Assembly (NCBI GenBank): GCA_973895155.1
Contig: OZ316899.1
Coordinates: 13,330,001 to 13,394,000, forward strand
Length of the DNA stretch: 64,000 nucleotides
Direction of reading: 5' to 3'
Source: Marsupella aquatica
Taxonomy: Eukaryota > Marchantiophyta
The notes beneath the pieces are model-generated. The model saw nothing but the letters and a program-made list of their open reading frames with translations. It ran no database searches and was not told the origin of the DNA. The translations under genes and the position numbers were made by a program. Numbering within the stretch: position 1 is the first letter of the stretch; each line of letters opens with the position of its first letter. Of this stretch, positions 10,796 to 21,542 are shown piece after piece.

Positions 10796-11577
10796 ATTGG
10801 GGAGTGACTCGTGGCAATATCTTGGGCAATATCCTTTTTGAATTTGTGTTTGTAAATGCAAGTTGCAATAGCTCCTTTAAGAACTTCTTTATACTTCAAA
10901 TTGCATAGAGTGAAGTTGGTAGAAGACTCTCATTCAATTGTTGTCTATTTGCAATCTTGACAGTAAGCATGTTTGCCCCAGTCAAGAGTTTGGTCTCATT
11001 CTCTTAAATGCTAATGTCAATAGAATCAATCGCAAAACTCTACTACCATACCACTTAGCTCTGGTGTGGTGCAATTCTCTCTCCTACACACAAGGAAAAC
11101 ATTGAGAACAAACCCATTCCTGTCAAAATTGGGCTGCTCTACGTCGTGAACTATGAATCCAACAATCGAGAATAGCACTTTTATGTATATTTACCTCAAA
11201 GATTCTTTGGTTTGGGGTTTAAGAAGATGGTGTACACACTTACTAACTCTTCTATCCCCTGCATTGATATGTTTGGATTCCACCACTGATCGGCTTGATA
11301 ACTCAAACCGTGTGAGGGAATCTTCAAAACTCGTACACACTCAACCCAACAACAAGCTCCTTGCCTTACAAGTAAATTGAATGGGCCAATTCCAATCAGA
11401 ACTTAGATGCAACACACAACAAAAACTCAAAAAATTTCTATACTAATTGGAGCCAACTCCAGTAATGCACTCAACCACGTACACAAAACATCAGGCATAC
11501 ATTCTATGAGCTAAGTTTTTCAGCCAACTCAATTCAAACAATATACATGGGAATTGCAGTGAATTCTTTACTAAGTA
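10796..11577. other. Intergenic or decayed repeat, no gene recognised
   Basis: No ORF with recognisable content. This is the sequence into which copia element 2 inserted; it resumes at 17105. Confidence 0.4.
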
Positions 11578-11582
11578 CTTTA

Positions 11583-11768
11583 TGTTAGAATATATTTAAC
11601 CCTTAGCCCATATGATACAAAGAGGTATGCAATACCTAGATATAAAGAGACACAAGACTAGGAAAGGGTAGTTACAACTACCCCAATGTACAACATATAA
11701 TAAGCCACATTGGCTTAAGGGAATAATCAATCATCTTTGTTGGTGTATATACATTTCATAACTTAACA
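11583..11768 (+). repeat. Copia 2 5' LTR
   Basis: 186 bp, TGTTAG to TTAACA. Just downstream the sequence reads CGTTATCAGCAC, only a weak match to the usual initiator tRNA-Met primer site, so the primer is unassigned. Confidence 0.93.
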
Positions 11769-11927
11769 CGTTATCAGCACATGATTTTGCTCCTCCAACA
11801 ACTCTCGAGCTACTCATAGGCCTCTTGTGAATTTCTTTTTTTCTGCGAACGAAGCATCGAACGAAATTCCCCAAGACATATTTTTTCTTTTCTTTCGCCA
11901 AGTACACCACAAAAATTTTCATCGACT

Positions 11928-14900
11928 ATGACTACATTGGAGAAGCTCCAATTCCCATTGCTCACAACAGATGGCGACAATTATTTATCTTGGGCACAGA
12001 ATACAGAAATTGTTCTCAACATGAAAGGCCTCGGCGACATTATCTTAGCAGATATCAATGGCACATTACAACAAAAGGCTCAGGCACTATATATCATTCG
12101 CCATCACCTCGCTGCCGAACTACAACTTGAATACCTTACAGAGTTTAATCCTCGAGTCCTATGGGACGCTCTCAAATTGAGATTCGACCATCTGCGTCTA
12201 ATTTCCCTACCAGCTGCACGAAATGAATGGATTCATTTACGAGTTCTAGACTACCCTACAATTGCGAAATTCAATAGCACCTTATTTTGGATAACTGCTC
12301 AGCTAGCAGCCTGCGGCAAACCAATCGATGAAGCAGCAAAGATCGAAAAGACTCTTTCTACATTCTCGGCAGCGAACATGCAGTTATCACAGATTTATAG
12401 ACAACGTCATTTCACCCAATTCTCAGATTTGATTGCAGTCATGCTCCTGGCTGAAAAGAATGACCTCCTCCTTCTGAGGAACTCTCACGAGCGACCACCA
12501 GGCACGCTTCCTAAACCGGAAATACAATTCACGAATACCAATAGAGGTAATTCCTCTTACAATCGACCTCGTGGCCAATTTAAAGGCAATCCAAGTCGTT
12601 TTAATCAATTCCACAAGAGACAACATTTTCGCACAGACAAAGGCAAAAACTTCAAGCCTCTCATGAATTCTTGGTATCGTAACCCCAACCATATGCCAAA
12701 TAAACCTGCACAGAATTACCCCACAAATAATCAGCCCAAGTGTTTCCGTTGCGGTGGGATAGGGCATATCCAAAAGAATTGTAGAATTCAAGCTCACCTA
12801 GTCAAACTATACCAGGCCTCCCTCAAAACATCCAACACCTTAACAGCCGCACATCACTTGGAGATTGATGACGATCTCTCCAAATATACGCTTGCACCTC
12901 CCCCACCAGAGGTCCATATAATATCACATGGAGTAAATGACACATCTCTCGCCGGTGCTGATATTTGCATTCTTGACAGCGGCACTTCTCACTCCATCCT
13001 AAAAGACAAATGTTATTTCCAGCACATATACCCATCAAATAGACCTGTGACTACTATCACAGGTATAAACCAATTAGAGGAAGGCCATGGACCTGCCCAA
13101 CTTACCCTTCCTCAAGGCACAACCATTAAAATTGCATCTGCCATATATGCCCCACTCACGACACGAAACTTACTAAGTTTCCATGATGTCCGTCAAAACA
13201 ATCTCCACATACGCTCTGCACCCAACAACCACAGAAACTCTCTACAGATTTTTCGAGAAACTGATAATGGCCCCATCACAGTACTAGAGACATTACTACT
13301 CCATCCCCCCGGCGTTTATGCCACTAAGATCATGTCTTACAATTCCCAACGACAACAATTATCCCCAACAGAATTATGGCATATCCGCCTAGGCCACCCA
13401 GGCCCAGGGATGTACCATAAAATTATGAAGAACACCATTGGCATACCAAAAGGAGTACACCCATCCACGAAGTTAGACACTTGCATCCCCTGTGCACAAG
13501 GCAAATTTATCACTCATCCAGCTTTCACTAAGAACACCTATCAAATCCCTGACTTCCTCTCACAGATCAATGTGGACGTCTGCGGACCTATTGATCCACC
13601 GAGTGGACCATTTAGGTTTTTCCTAGTAATGATCTGCTCCTCAACCAAATGGTCCTCTGTTTCTTTAATTTCCACCAGAAACCTTGTCTTTGCCAGACTG
13701 CTAACACAGCTTATACGTCTTCGCACTCAATTCCCTGACTCTCCTATCAAAATAATTCGAATTGATAATGCTAGCGAATTTACATCACCAGCATTCGATG
13801 ACTTCTGTCAAGTCCTGGGCATCACAATTCAATACTCAGTACCATATGTACATTTCCAGAATGGTACTGCAGAGGCATTAATAAAACATTTACAGATGAT
13901 CTCAAGACCTATGCTATTACAGACACAACTCCCACTTACAGCCTGGGGACATGCTATACTCCATGGCGCTGCACTAGTGCGATATAGACCATCGGCTTTT
14001 AATATTTACACACCACACCAACTAGCATATGGCTCTATACCAGATATTACACACCTGAAAGTGTTTGGCTGCCTTGTTCTGGTACCCATTCTTGGCCCCA
14101 AGCACACCAAGATGGGACCACAGCGTCGACGTGGCATCTATATTGGCTACGACTCTCCCTCGATAATAAGGTATCTCGAACCCACCACTGCTGATGTGTT
14201 TCGAGCTCGATACCAGGACTGTAAATTCTGTGAAGACACCTTCCCAACACTTCTAACTCCAGCACAACTCTCCAAACAGCCTGTCTCAACACACACATTA
14301 GACTGGACAACAAAGGATCCATTCTGGAATGATCCTCGTACTCAATTGACAAACGATGAAGTGAAACGCATTCTGAACCTCCATCAAATTATGGAGAAAA
14401 TACCTGACGCATTTAATGATGCTACAAATGTAACAAAATCACATATAGATGCAGCCAATACTCCTGCAAGAATTCATATACCAGATACTCGAGCCACAGA
14501 CCTCGCTCCCAAGGCTAAGCGAGGCAGACCTTCAGGTTCCAAAGACTCTAGACCACGGCAGAAGACACCTGTATCAACACATTTATCCTTACAATTACCG
14601 CCAATTATACAAGATGACAATGAAGAAATATCCATCCACTATATGCATACTGGACATTTATGGCATCGAAATTTAACTGAACCAGATGAGCATTTTGCTT
14701 TTCTTATATCCCAGGATATAACTAAAGATTTACCAGAACCCCGGACAATTAAAGAAGCACAACAACGACCAGACTGGCCCAAATGGAAATCTGCTATTAA
14801 CTCCGAACTTGATTCTCTGATATCTCGCCAAGTTTTTGGAGAACTCCGAATCGTCCCTGCTGCACAACACCTAACTGGGTATAGGATTATATTGATATGC

Positions 14901-16604
14901 AAACATAATGCCGCAGGTGAAGTAATCCGCTATAAAGCCAGACTCGTGGCTAGAGGCTACACGCAAATATATGGCAAAGATTACGACCTTACTCATTCAC
15001 CGGTCATGGACTCCATTACCTACCGATATCTGATTGCTTTTACCCTCACACATCAAATTCGTATGCATCTTATGGACGTGGTAACTGCTTACCTTTACGG
15101 TATACTTGATACTGACATACAAATGCAAGCTCCACCTGAATTAATTCAGAGGGTAATTTTCCACATTAAGGGGGAGCATACAACCTCCCCAACCCCGGAC
15201 CTAAAGTCGGGTATTGATAAGATTGTCCCTACACAGGACTTTAAGGACCATCTCATTCACTCAGGCCAGATGATACCTACTGAAATACATGACTCATCAG
15301 CGGTCCAAAATAAAAAGGCCCAGCAAATTGCTAGTGGTGAACAGTCAGCGGATTCACCATTGAATTATACTGACTTACTCGCTGAGGTAAATCCTGTTCA
15401 CCACAGAATCAATAAAGCCAAGAAATCAGAGAAAGCATTTGCTGTACAGGTTCTTAGGTCACTCTATGGTTTAAAGCAGAGTGGCCGCATCTGGTATAAA
15501 CGTTTTCGTGCAGAGATGCTTGCACTTGGTTTTGTGAATGAGGACATTGCCCCTTGCCTTTTTATCAAAAGACATGGCACTGAATTTATAATCATAGCCA
15601 TATATGTCGACGATATTAACCTAATGGGTACTAAACTCATTATGGATCAAACCATTACCACACTTAAGAGCATATTCGAAATGAAGGATATTGGTCAACC
15701 CCTATTCTGTATTGGCATTCAATTTGAACATTTATCCAGCGATATTCTTATTCATCAATCTACATATACCAGAAAACTATTAAAACAATTCAACATGGAC
15801 AAAAGCTATCCAGTCACGACACCTATGGAAATTCGATCTTCAGACACATCCAGAGATCTGTATAAGCGCAGGACCGAACACGAACCAATCTTAGGCCCAG
15901 AGAAACCTTACCTCTCTGCTATAGGAGCCTTGATGTACCTGGCGAATCAAACTCGCCCAGACATCTCTTTCGCTGTCCACTTGCTTGCTCGACACAGCTC
16001 CCAACCGACTATTAGACATTGGAATGGCATTAAGAGGATACTGCGCTACCTTCAAGGTACAATCGATACTGGCCTCTATTACCCTAAAGATGTGCCTAAT
16101 GAATTGATTGGTTACGCAGATGCAGGTTACCTTACAGACCCCGATGATGCGAAATCCCAGACGGGATATGTATTTCTACAAGGACATACAGCCATATCAT
16201 GGAAAAGTACCAAGCAAACTTTGACGACCACATCCTCCAACCATGCGGAAATCATAGCACTATACGAAGCTAGCCGAGAATGCCTGTGGCTTCGACAGCT
16301 TATCAATCATATCCAGTCGTCTACAGGCCATGCAATTCTTACCAAGCCTACTATCATCTACGAGGATAACAAGCCTTGTGTTGATCAGATAGTTAAGGGC
16401 TTCATCAAGGGCGACCGAATCAAACATATTGCCCCCAAATTTTTCCACACGCATGAACAACACGGGGACCAAATCAACGTTCAATGGATACCTTCTAAAG
16501 ATAATCGCGCTGACCTTTTTACAAAGCCCTTACCTCGCATTCTCCACGAAGCGCATTCGATTGGAATAGGACTCCGTAGATTATCGGACTTCACTGCAAT
16601 CTGA
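11928..16604 (+). CDS. Copia 2 gag-pol polyprotein, 1558 residues, intact
   Basis: A single frame encodes all retrotransposon functions: gag, a CCHC zinc knuckle (CFRCGGIGHIQKNC, residues 272-285), aspartic protease with DSG at 350-352, the GAG-pre-integrase zinc region (H485 to C519-C522), integrase with the exact DDX35E triad D550, D613 and E649, reverse transcriptase with YVDD at 1226-1229, and RNase H with D1398, E1441 and D1480. The ATG lies 159 bp after the LTR. It should assemble particles in the cytoplasm, copy its RNA and integrate. Unusual: about 100 residues (roughly 1068-1174) separate the reverse transcriptase block DIQMQAPP from LRSLYGLKQSG, where relatives usually have about 20-40. 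Gag and pol share one ORF with no frameshift. Confidence 0.95.
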   Translation: MTTLEKLQFPLLTTDGDNYLSWAQNTEIVLNMKGLGDIILADINGTLQQKAQALYIIRHHLAAELQLEYLTEFNPRVLWDALKLRFDHLRLISLPAARNEWIHLRVLDYPTIAKFNSTLFWITAQLAACGKPIDEAAKIEKTLSTFSAANMQLSQIYRQRHFTQFSDLIAVMLLAEKNDLLLLRNSHERPPGTLPKPEIQFTNTNRGNSSYNRPRGQFKGNPSRFNQFHKRQHFRTDKGKNFKPLMNSWYRNPNHMPNKPAQNYPTNNQPKCFRCGGIGHIQKNCRIQAHLVKLYQASLKTSNTLTAAHHLEIDDDLSKYTLAPPPPEVHIISHGVNDTSLAGADICILDSGTSHSILKDKCYFQHIYPSNRPVTTITGINQLEEGHGPAQLTLPQGTTIKIASAIYAPLTTRNLLSFHDVRQNNLHIRSAPNNHRNSLQIFRETDNGPITVLETLLLHPPGVYATKIMSYNSQRQQLSPTELWHIRLGHPGPGMYHKIMKNTIGIPKGVHPSTKLDTCIPCAQGKFITHPAFTKNTYQIPDFLSQINVDVCGPIDPPSGPFRFFLVMICSSTKWSSVSLISTRNLVFARLLTQLIRLRTQFPDSPIKIIRIDNASEFTSPAFDDFCQVLGITIQYSVPYVHFQNGTAEALIKHLQMISRPMLLQTQLPLTAWGHAILHGAALVRYRPSAFNIYTPHQLAYGSIPDITHLKVFGCLVLVPILGPKHTKMGPQRRRGIYIGYDSPSIIRYLEPTTADVFRARYQDCKFCEDTFPTLLTPAQLSKQPVSTHTLDWTTKDPFWNDPRTQLTNDEVKRILNLHQIMEKIPDAFNDATNVTKSHIDAANTPARIHIPDTRATDLAPKAKRGRPSGSKDSRPRQKTPVSTHLSLQLPPIIQDDNEEISIHYMHTGHLWHRNLTEPDEHFAFLISQDITKDLPEPRTIKEAQQRPDWPKWKSAINSELDSLISRQVFGELRIVPAAQHLTGYRIILICKHNAAGEVIRYKARLVARGYTQIYGKDYDLTHSPVMDSITYRYLIAFTLTHQIRMHLMDVVTAYLYGILDTDIQMQAPPELIQRVIFHIKGEHTTSPTPDLKSGIDKIVPTQDFKDHLIHSGQMIPTEIHDSSAVQNKKAQQIASGEQSADSPLNYTDLLAEVNPVHHRINKAKKSEKAFAVQVLRSLYGLKQSGRIWYKRFRAEMLALGFVNEDIAPCLFIKRHGTEFIIIAIYVDDINLMGTKLIMDQTITTLKSIFEMKDIGQPLFCIGIQFEHLSSDILIHQSTYTRKLLKQFNMDKSYPVTTPMEIRSSDTSRDLYKRRTEHEPILGPEKPYLSAIGALMYLANQTRPDISFAVHLLARHSSQPTIRHWNGIKRILRYLQGTIDTGLYYPKDVPNELIGYADAGYLTDPDDAKSQTGYVFLQGHTAISWKSTKQTLTTTSSNHAEIIALYEASRECLWLRQLINHIQSSTGHAILTKPTIIYEDNKPCVDQIVKGFIKGDRIKHIAPKFFHTHEQHGDQINVQWIPSKDNRADLFTKPLPRILHEAHSIGIGLRRLSDFTAI

Positions 16605-16901
16605 CTTTCCCACCTCTTCCACGATACCTCCTCTGTTCTATGCATATTCTACTGAACGTATGTTCTCCATACTCGAACATTTCGACACATCCTATCAAAC
16701 ACTCGTTTAGATTTAGCCATACATGATTACACTCCTTTCTTACTAGTTTTAACTCATTACATATAAGGTAGTGACACTCTTTTTACCCCAGAAGAAAGCA
16801 GGGGGTTTTTAATGAGGTCATACCCCAATGAGTTTTTCCATTATACTCAGAACTAGACTTAAATTTATTTCCTAAATGGTTACTTTAAGAAACATAAAGT
16901 A

Positions 16902-16913
16902 ACCAAGGGGGAG
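16902..16913 (+). promoter_or_regulatory. Copia 2 polypurine tract
   Basis: The purine run AAGGGGGAG directly precedes the 3' LTR at 16914, where plus-strand DNA synthesis would be primed. Confidence 0.85.
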
Positions 16914-17099
16914 TGTTAGAATATATTTAACCCTTAGCCCATATGATACAAAGAGGTATGCAATACCTAGATATAAAGAGACACAAAACTAGGAAAGGGT
17001 AGTTACAACTACCCCAATGTACAACATATAATAAGCCACATTGGCTTAAGGGAATAATCAATCATCTTTGTTGGTGTATATACATTTCATAACTTAACA
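16914..17099 (+). repeat. Copia 2 3' LTR
   Basis: 186 bp, identical to the 5' LTR except for one G-to-A difference (ACACAAGACT versus ACACAAAACT). Confidence 0.95.
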
Positions 17100-17449
17100 C
17101 TTTACATAGTCAACCAGCCAAGAACTTACTAAATCTCTAGTGCTTCAACTTGGGTGCATCTAACTTGACTAAGAACAAGCCCTAAGAGCCCCGCTATGAA
17201 GGTTTTTATCCTTGTAGCTTGCTCACAGAAGGAACCTACAAAATCTGCAATGCTAAATGGGCAAGAAACACCTCTATAGTAGAGGACACCTCCCCATGCA
17301 ATCCTATTGCATTCCCTGAAGTCATTGCATATTGCAATACTCATCAATCACTTTCCCTACTCCTGGCGAGAGAGCATAACCCTTGCCTGGACTTCTGGCA
17401 TCGATGACCTACTCATCATTGCCAATGTCAGCATCCACTTGGTGTTGTA

Positions 17450-19030
17450 ATTGTCACGTTTGGGATACGCCTCCTAGAATAACTGATTCTAACCCTGTCT
17501 CTTCAGCAAGGTCATTGTCTCCAACGGCCAAATTATTCATATCGGCCTGATGGTTGATGACGGGCCTAATCTCTAAATCAGGCACGTCACCAATTGTATT
17601 TACATTTCCAATATTGGGTATATTCTTGATATGTGTACTTGCTCCTGCAGGTCCTTCACTGACCAACCTCACTTCCTCCTCTCCAACGGTGGTGTGGTTC
17701 CATCCTTTTGGCTTCTCTAGCACATCCCTACTTTGGTAGTTTCTAAGTCAAACACAAAGTTGGAGACTTTATTGCAAGGTGGCAAGGGTGATAGAGGTAT
17801 AGTTGCTTTTCCTTTAGTTCCTCCTCTTGCTTGGTGTAGTTGTAGAGCAAGATCTTGCAAAGTTATTGCTTGCTTGTCCACCTGCTCTTGGAGTTGATTG
17901 GCCACCGCATCCCTCAAACTTAGTACCATGTTGTGGTCCCTGAGTACTTGATCAAACTTGGTCTTTTACTCCTCTAGCTCAGCCTTCAACATGGCTTTCT
18001 CCACTTCCCATTGGTCCCGCTCCCTTGTCCACTTGGCACACTCAACATCCAAATTGGTCCGAGCCACCCTTGCTTCTTACTTCAGGGTAGAAATGTGATC
18101 TTCATTCTTTTTCAAGGCATCCACCAATGGTTTGACGGCTGCCTCATTTACCTTGGCCAAGTCTTTGGTCAAGCTTGCTTTTGCTGCTGAAATCTATTAT
18201 GCATGGGCATCCTTCAGCTCATTGATTGTCTTAAATGCGATTGCAATGTCTTAGACTTCTCAAGGGCTAAGAGCTCTTCTTGTTTTTGGACAACTTTCTC
18301 ATTATCTTTTTGCCCATCGGCCAGCTGCTTCCTTAACTCCCCAATAGCCATAAAGTAACCCTCAAGAATTCCACAATTTTCACTCTCCTTGGGTTGGTGC
18401 ACTGAGTTTTGAGGAACCCATTATCCTTCAGCTACCGTTGAACTCTATGAAGATGTCGTCGTGCTAGAAGAATTGAGTATCAATCTTGCTGCTTCTGCCC
18501 AACTCTAAATGGAAGGCCTCTACTATCACCTTCTCTGTCAATTGGAACTCCATGTTGTAGATATAGGTTAGGTTCCTATCAGCGTCCCAATTGCCTACAA
18601 ACTCCATTAATTCACAATCAAGAATCTCCTTACAAGCCATGGTAAGCAAATGAAACCCTCCAATCCTGAGTTTCTCACGAGGCCCAAGAACTTATTTGAC
18701 TAAAAGACTACTATAGCCTCTACATTCTCCGTGGGTCTTACTAGCTTCAATCTGGCTTCTGTAGGTACAATTTCCATCCACCCCTTCCACTTCCAATACT
18801 TGGGTAGTGACGTGATTGCAATAGCCTTATGCTCTGCATCATTGTCCATTGCCTCCTGATTTGATCCCTAACCCCGACCAGCCTTTATTGCTGACAATTC
18901 TCTTCCTTGGCCATGCCCTTCTTGGTTGGCATTCCTTCCTTAATTTCTTTGTTGGTGGCTCAGCATCAGTTGCTTTGTGTGCTACCTTGTTCTTGCTTTT
19001 GACATCCTCCAAAGCCATGTTTTGTGCCAT
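17450..19030 (-). pseudogene. Decayed coiled-coil ORF (repeat family B)
   Basis: Minus-strand fragments read, in order, a basic N-terminal segment (TKKLRKECQPRRAWPRKR near 18930), a segment MACKEILDCELMEFVGNWDAD near 18640, then heptad-rich coiled coil (EGYFMAIGELRKQLADGQKD near 18370; KWTRERDQWEVEKAMLKAEL near 18020; NQLQEQVDKQAITLQDLALQ near 17890) and a tail with NIGNVNTIGDVPDLEIRP. Several stops interrupt it. The general plan resembles gag-like or accessory proteins of plant transposons, but I recognise no family. The tail has a relative at about 51370-51590 on the plus strand. The surroundings (17105-17449, 19031-19570) hold nothing else I can support. Confidence 0.45.
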
Positions 19031-19574
19031 CTCTACTTTGGCTGCAATACGCTTTTTAGGTCTCCAAGAGCCCTCTGCTCCTCGGGGGGGTCACTGTATG
19101 TAGGGCTCTACATCACGTGCGACGTTTTAGGGTTTGGACCCCCTAACTTTTAAGTGAAATTTTTTTCCCCACTCCCTTACTTTATGAAAAGCAACCATTT
19201 TTTGAATTGTTTACCCCTATAAAACTTTATGGAAAGTTTTATGATGATATAAAAAATGTCTATTAAGGAAAGTAAAGTACCTCAATAGTGTAGAGCCAAT
19301 TGTGCAAATTGATGCGCATTTCCAATACATTCAATGAATTTACATCATGAAGCTGAATATCTTGTAAATAAATTGCATTCATCATCATCCAACAACTTGT
19401 AGTTTTCACTCTTGAATAGTGAAGCATGGTGGGTGCCAGATACTATGAATAGGTAACCAAACACCATAGATCGCCTATTCAAGGCATCGGTACTCTACCT
19501 TGTTTCACAAACTCCCGCATGATGATGTCCACATCTCTACCTTCCTTCACAGACTCATGCATGATGATGTCCAC

Positions 19575-19633
19575 ATGACGGAGGGGAATTGAACCCCTGA
19601 TTGAGCATAAATCTCAATTTGCCAATCCGCCAT
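19575..19633 (-). tRNA. tRNA-like sequence lacking a D arm (probably a pseudo-tRNA)
   Basis: On the minus strand 59 bases can fold as a 7-bp acceptor stem (ATGGCGG with CCGTCAT, one G-T pair), a 6-bp anticodon-type stem (ATTGAG/CTCAAT) with a 7-base loop ATTTATG, and a perfect T arm AGGGG-TTCAATT-CCCCT with the canonical TTCRA core. Only eight bases stand where the D arm should be. No CCA is encoded. Alternatives are the 3' half of a class II tRNA or a tRNA-derived SINE fragment. It lies just outside gene X. Confidence 0.35.
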
Positions 19634-19737
19634 CCCCTACTCTACTCCCTCCCACTAACCCTACACATGCATCACATACACACACAACAAACTACTTTTA
19701 ATAAACAATAGTCAATTATATATCACAATTTACTCAC

Positions 19738-20681
19738 ACTTTGAATGTATGTAGTCAAAGCCTGCAAGTCACTTGCATCTAGTACATACACTCTGTCAAC
19801 TATCCCAGACTTCATTGTCAAGTTCACATTTGAAATTATCATCTCAATATCAATCCATTGTCCATCTGTTGCATCATAAAAGAACAAAGTTTTGTTGTTA
19901 CTAGTAGATTTGTACCAATTACACTACAAGCGGCACACACTTCCACTCTGTCCAATTGCAGGTACAGGCCTGTCCAACAGATCTATTGCTTTCCGACATC
20001 TGACCCAATGGGAGCCATTCTTCTGTATCATAAACTCAATCCTACCCAACCAATATTCCTTCTTTGCAGATGTTGTGTCAACAACAGGTCCTTTATCTAT
20101 TCCCTTCCTCTTCTTTGACTTGGATGATCTGGTAGAAGGACCAACCTCTACAGCAGACTCAAACAAAACTGCTATATCAGTACCAATGTCAACCAAACAA
20201 GTCACAGACTCACCATTTTCCTTCTCCTCACAAGTAGTGTAATAGGTCTTCTGGGCTATCCTAGTTAAACTATCCTTTGACATGAAAGGATTGCAGCACA
20301 ATTGACTCACAAGCTAGAGTGAACTTGTAGATAGTCCTTCCCTCATAAGTTACGGTAGACACTACTGACCGGGGTGTCTGCACATTAGTTAAGTCTGCTT
20401 GAACTCCAGCCAAGACATGCCTTACTTCATGTCCTAGTGTCTCCATCTCACAAAATGGGTAGTGTCCACCTCAATCGAACAATCATCAATTGTTAGTGGC
20501 TCAATACAATCTTGACTGTCTAGAGTATCCCATGAATCAATCCGATTGAGATCTTCTTTAGGTTCTTCAAACTCTAGAAACTCTCCAATTGGGGGCTCAG
20601 GTCTAGGGCCTACAGTAGATCGATGCTCAACTGTGTCTTCAACATCATCACATAACACAGCCTCTTTCATGACACTTGTAT
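19738..20681 (-). pseudogene. Gene X, C-terminal segment
   Basis: This is the third segment of the split gene X (48490-50030, then 28235-30262, then here). Across the gypsy insertion the frame continues exactly: the codons for AETWP and one CCGG lead into DTSVMKEAVLC. It encodes an acidic region (PRPEPPIGEFLEFEEPKEDL), a few stops and frame breaks near 20430-20320, a basic KSKKRKG motif after PSTRSS, then a more ordered block (EYWLGRIEFMIQKNGSHWVRC) and FYDATDGQWIDIEMIISNV. It ends at a good splice donor (AGT before GTGAGT, 19738/19737). A further exon should lie to the left but I cannot identify it. Confidence 0.6.
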
Positions 20682-20685
20682 CCGG

Positions 20686-21497
20686 TGTCGCGTGGACTTT
20701 AAGTTAGGGGCTACTCGGGCAAACTACACGCTTCTGGCTGCGATCAGAACAAGTGACAAGCACTTTTCGGAGCGAACTCTCACTCCTTTTAATTTTTTAC
20801 TTTTCTCACAAAGGTTACAATAGGTGCCCTTGAGTAAGCTTGCCAGCAAGAGTCTGGTAGCTGGCCCTACGGCGGGCCGCTACCTCTAACTTGTTGGGTA
20901 GAACTCCTCGAGTGACTAACTACTCGAAATCTGACGGAAAAACTATCCTCCTTAGCTCACAAAACCTAAACTCGACTAGCTACTCCACTAGTCTAAAACA
21001 GCTCGCACGGAACTCGGGCCTGGACCAACGAGGCTCCAAACTCAAGAAATTCCCGCCTGGATCAACGAGACTCCAGACTCGAGAAACTCCCCGCCTAGAT
21101 CGAAAACTCCTTGCCTGGATCAAAAACTCACTCCGAACTCCAAAACCGACGCACCACAGCCGAGTCCCGTAGAATGGAGCGGAACTCACAGAACGTAACT
21201 CAACCGACCTCAATAGACAACCGTCAACCTCAATGAGCCGAGGCTCAAGTCTTAAGTAGCATCAGAAACCCAACCATCCAGCCTGAGCCAGTTGCCATCA
21301 GCGAGGCTCATCCAAACTCCAAGCCTGGTGACTCACCCAAACACCAAACCTGGTGACGACGAGTCACCCAATCACCAAACCTCAATCCATCCAACCAAGC
21401 AGCCCCTCCGAGTCAGCATGCATGCAACCCAACCGGGAGGCCTCGTCCATCATCCCCTATAAAAGCCATTCCTGAGCCGAAATCATTCGGCAGGATA
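20686..21497 (-). repeat. Gypsy 3' LTR
   Basis: 812 bp, very similar to 27381-28230. It contains a short array of units with the core GAGACTCCAGACTCGAGAAA. One unit fewer than the other LTR accounts for most of the length difference. Confidence 0.88.
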
Positions 21498-21542
21498 TCC
21501 TCCCCCAGTAAACCTGAGCAGCCTCCGGTCTGCTCCAATCCT

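Larger units (their letters stand above)
11583..17099 (+). mobile_element. Ty1/copia retrotransposon 2, complete and young
   Basis: The 5517-bp element has two 186-bp LTRs (11583-11768 and 16914-17099), each starting TG and ending CA and differing at one base, and a perfect 5-bp target duplication CTTTA (11578-11582 and 17100-17104). It has one uninterrupted gag-pol ORF and a polypurine tract. The near-identical LTRs imply recent insertion. Every part needed for autonomous transposition appears present. A fragment of the same family lies at 4411-4565. Confidence 0.95.

Noticed and set aside
11769-11780. CGTTATCAGCAC as a standard initiator tRNA-Met primer site
   Set aside because: Too few matches to TGGTATCAGAGC. 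The primer was left unassigned.
12423-14902. Minus-strand ORFs in copia 2
   Set aside because: Antisense shadows of the intact gag-pol frame.
20686-21492. Gypsy LTR ending at CGGCA with a 5-bp duplication
   Set aside because: Flanks would not match. Extending to the CGACA end gives matching CCGG and restores the host reading frame.
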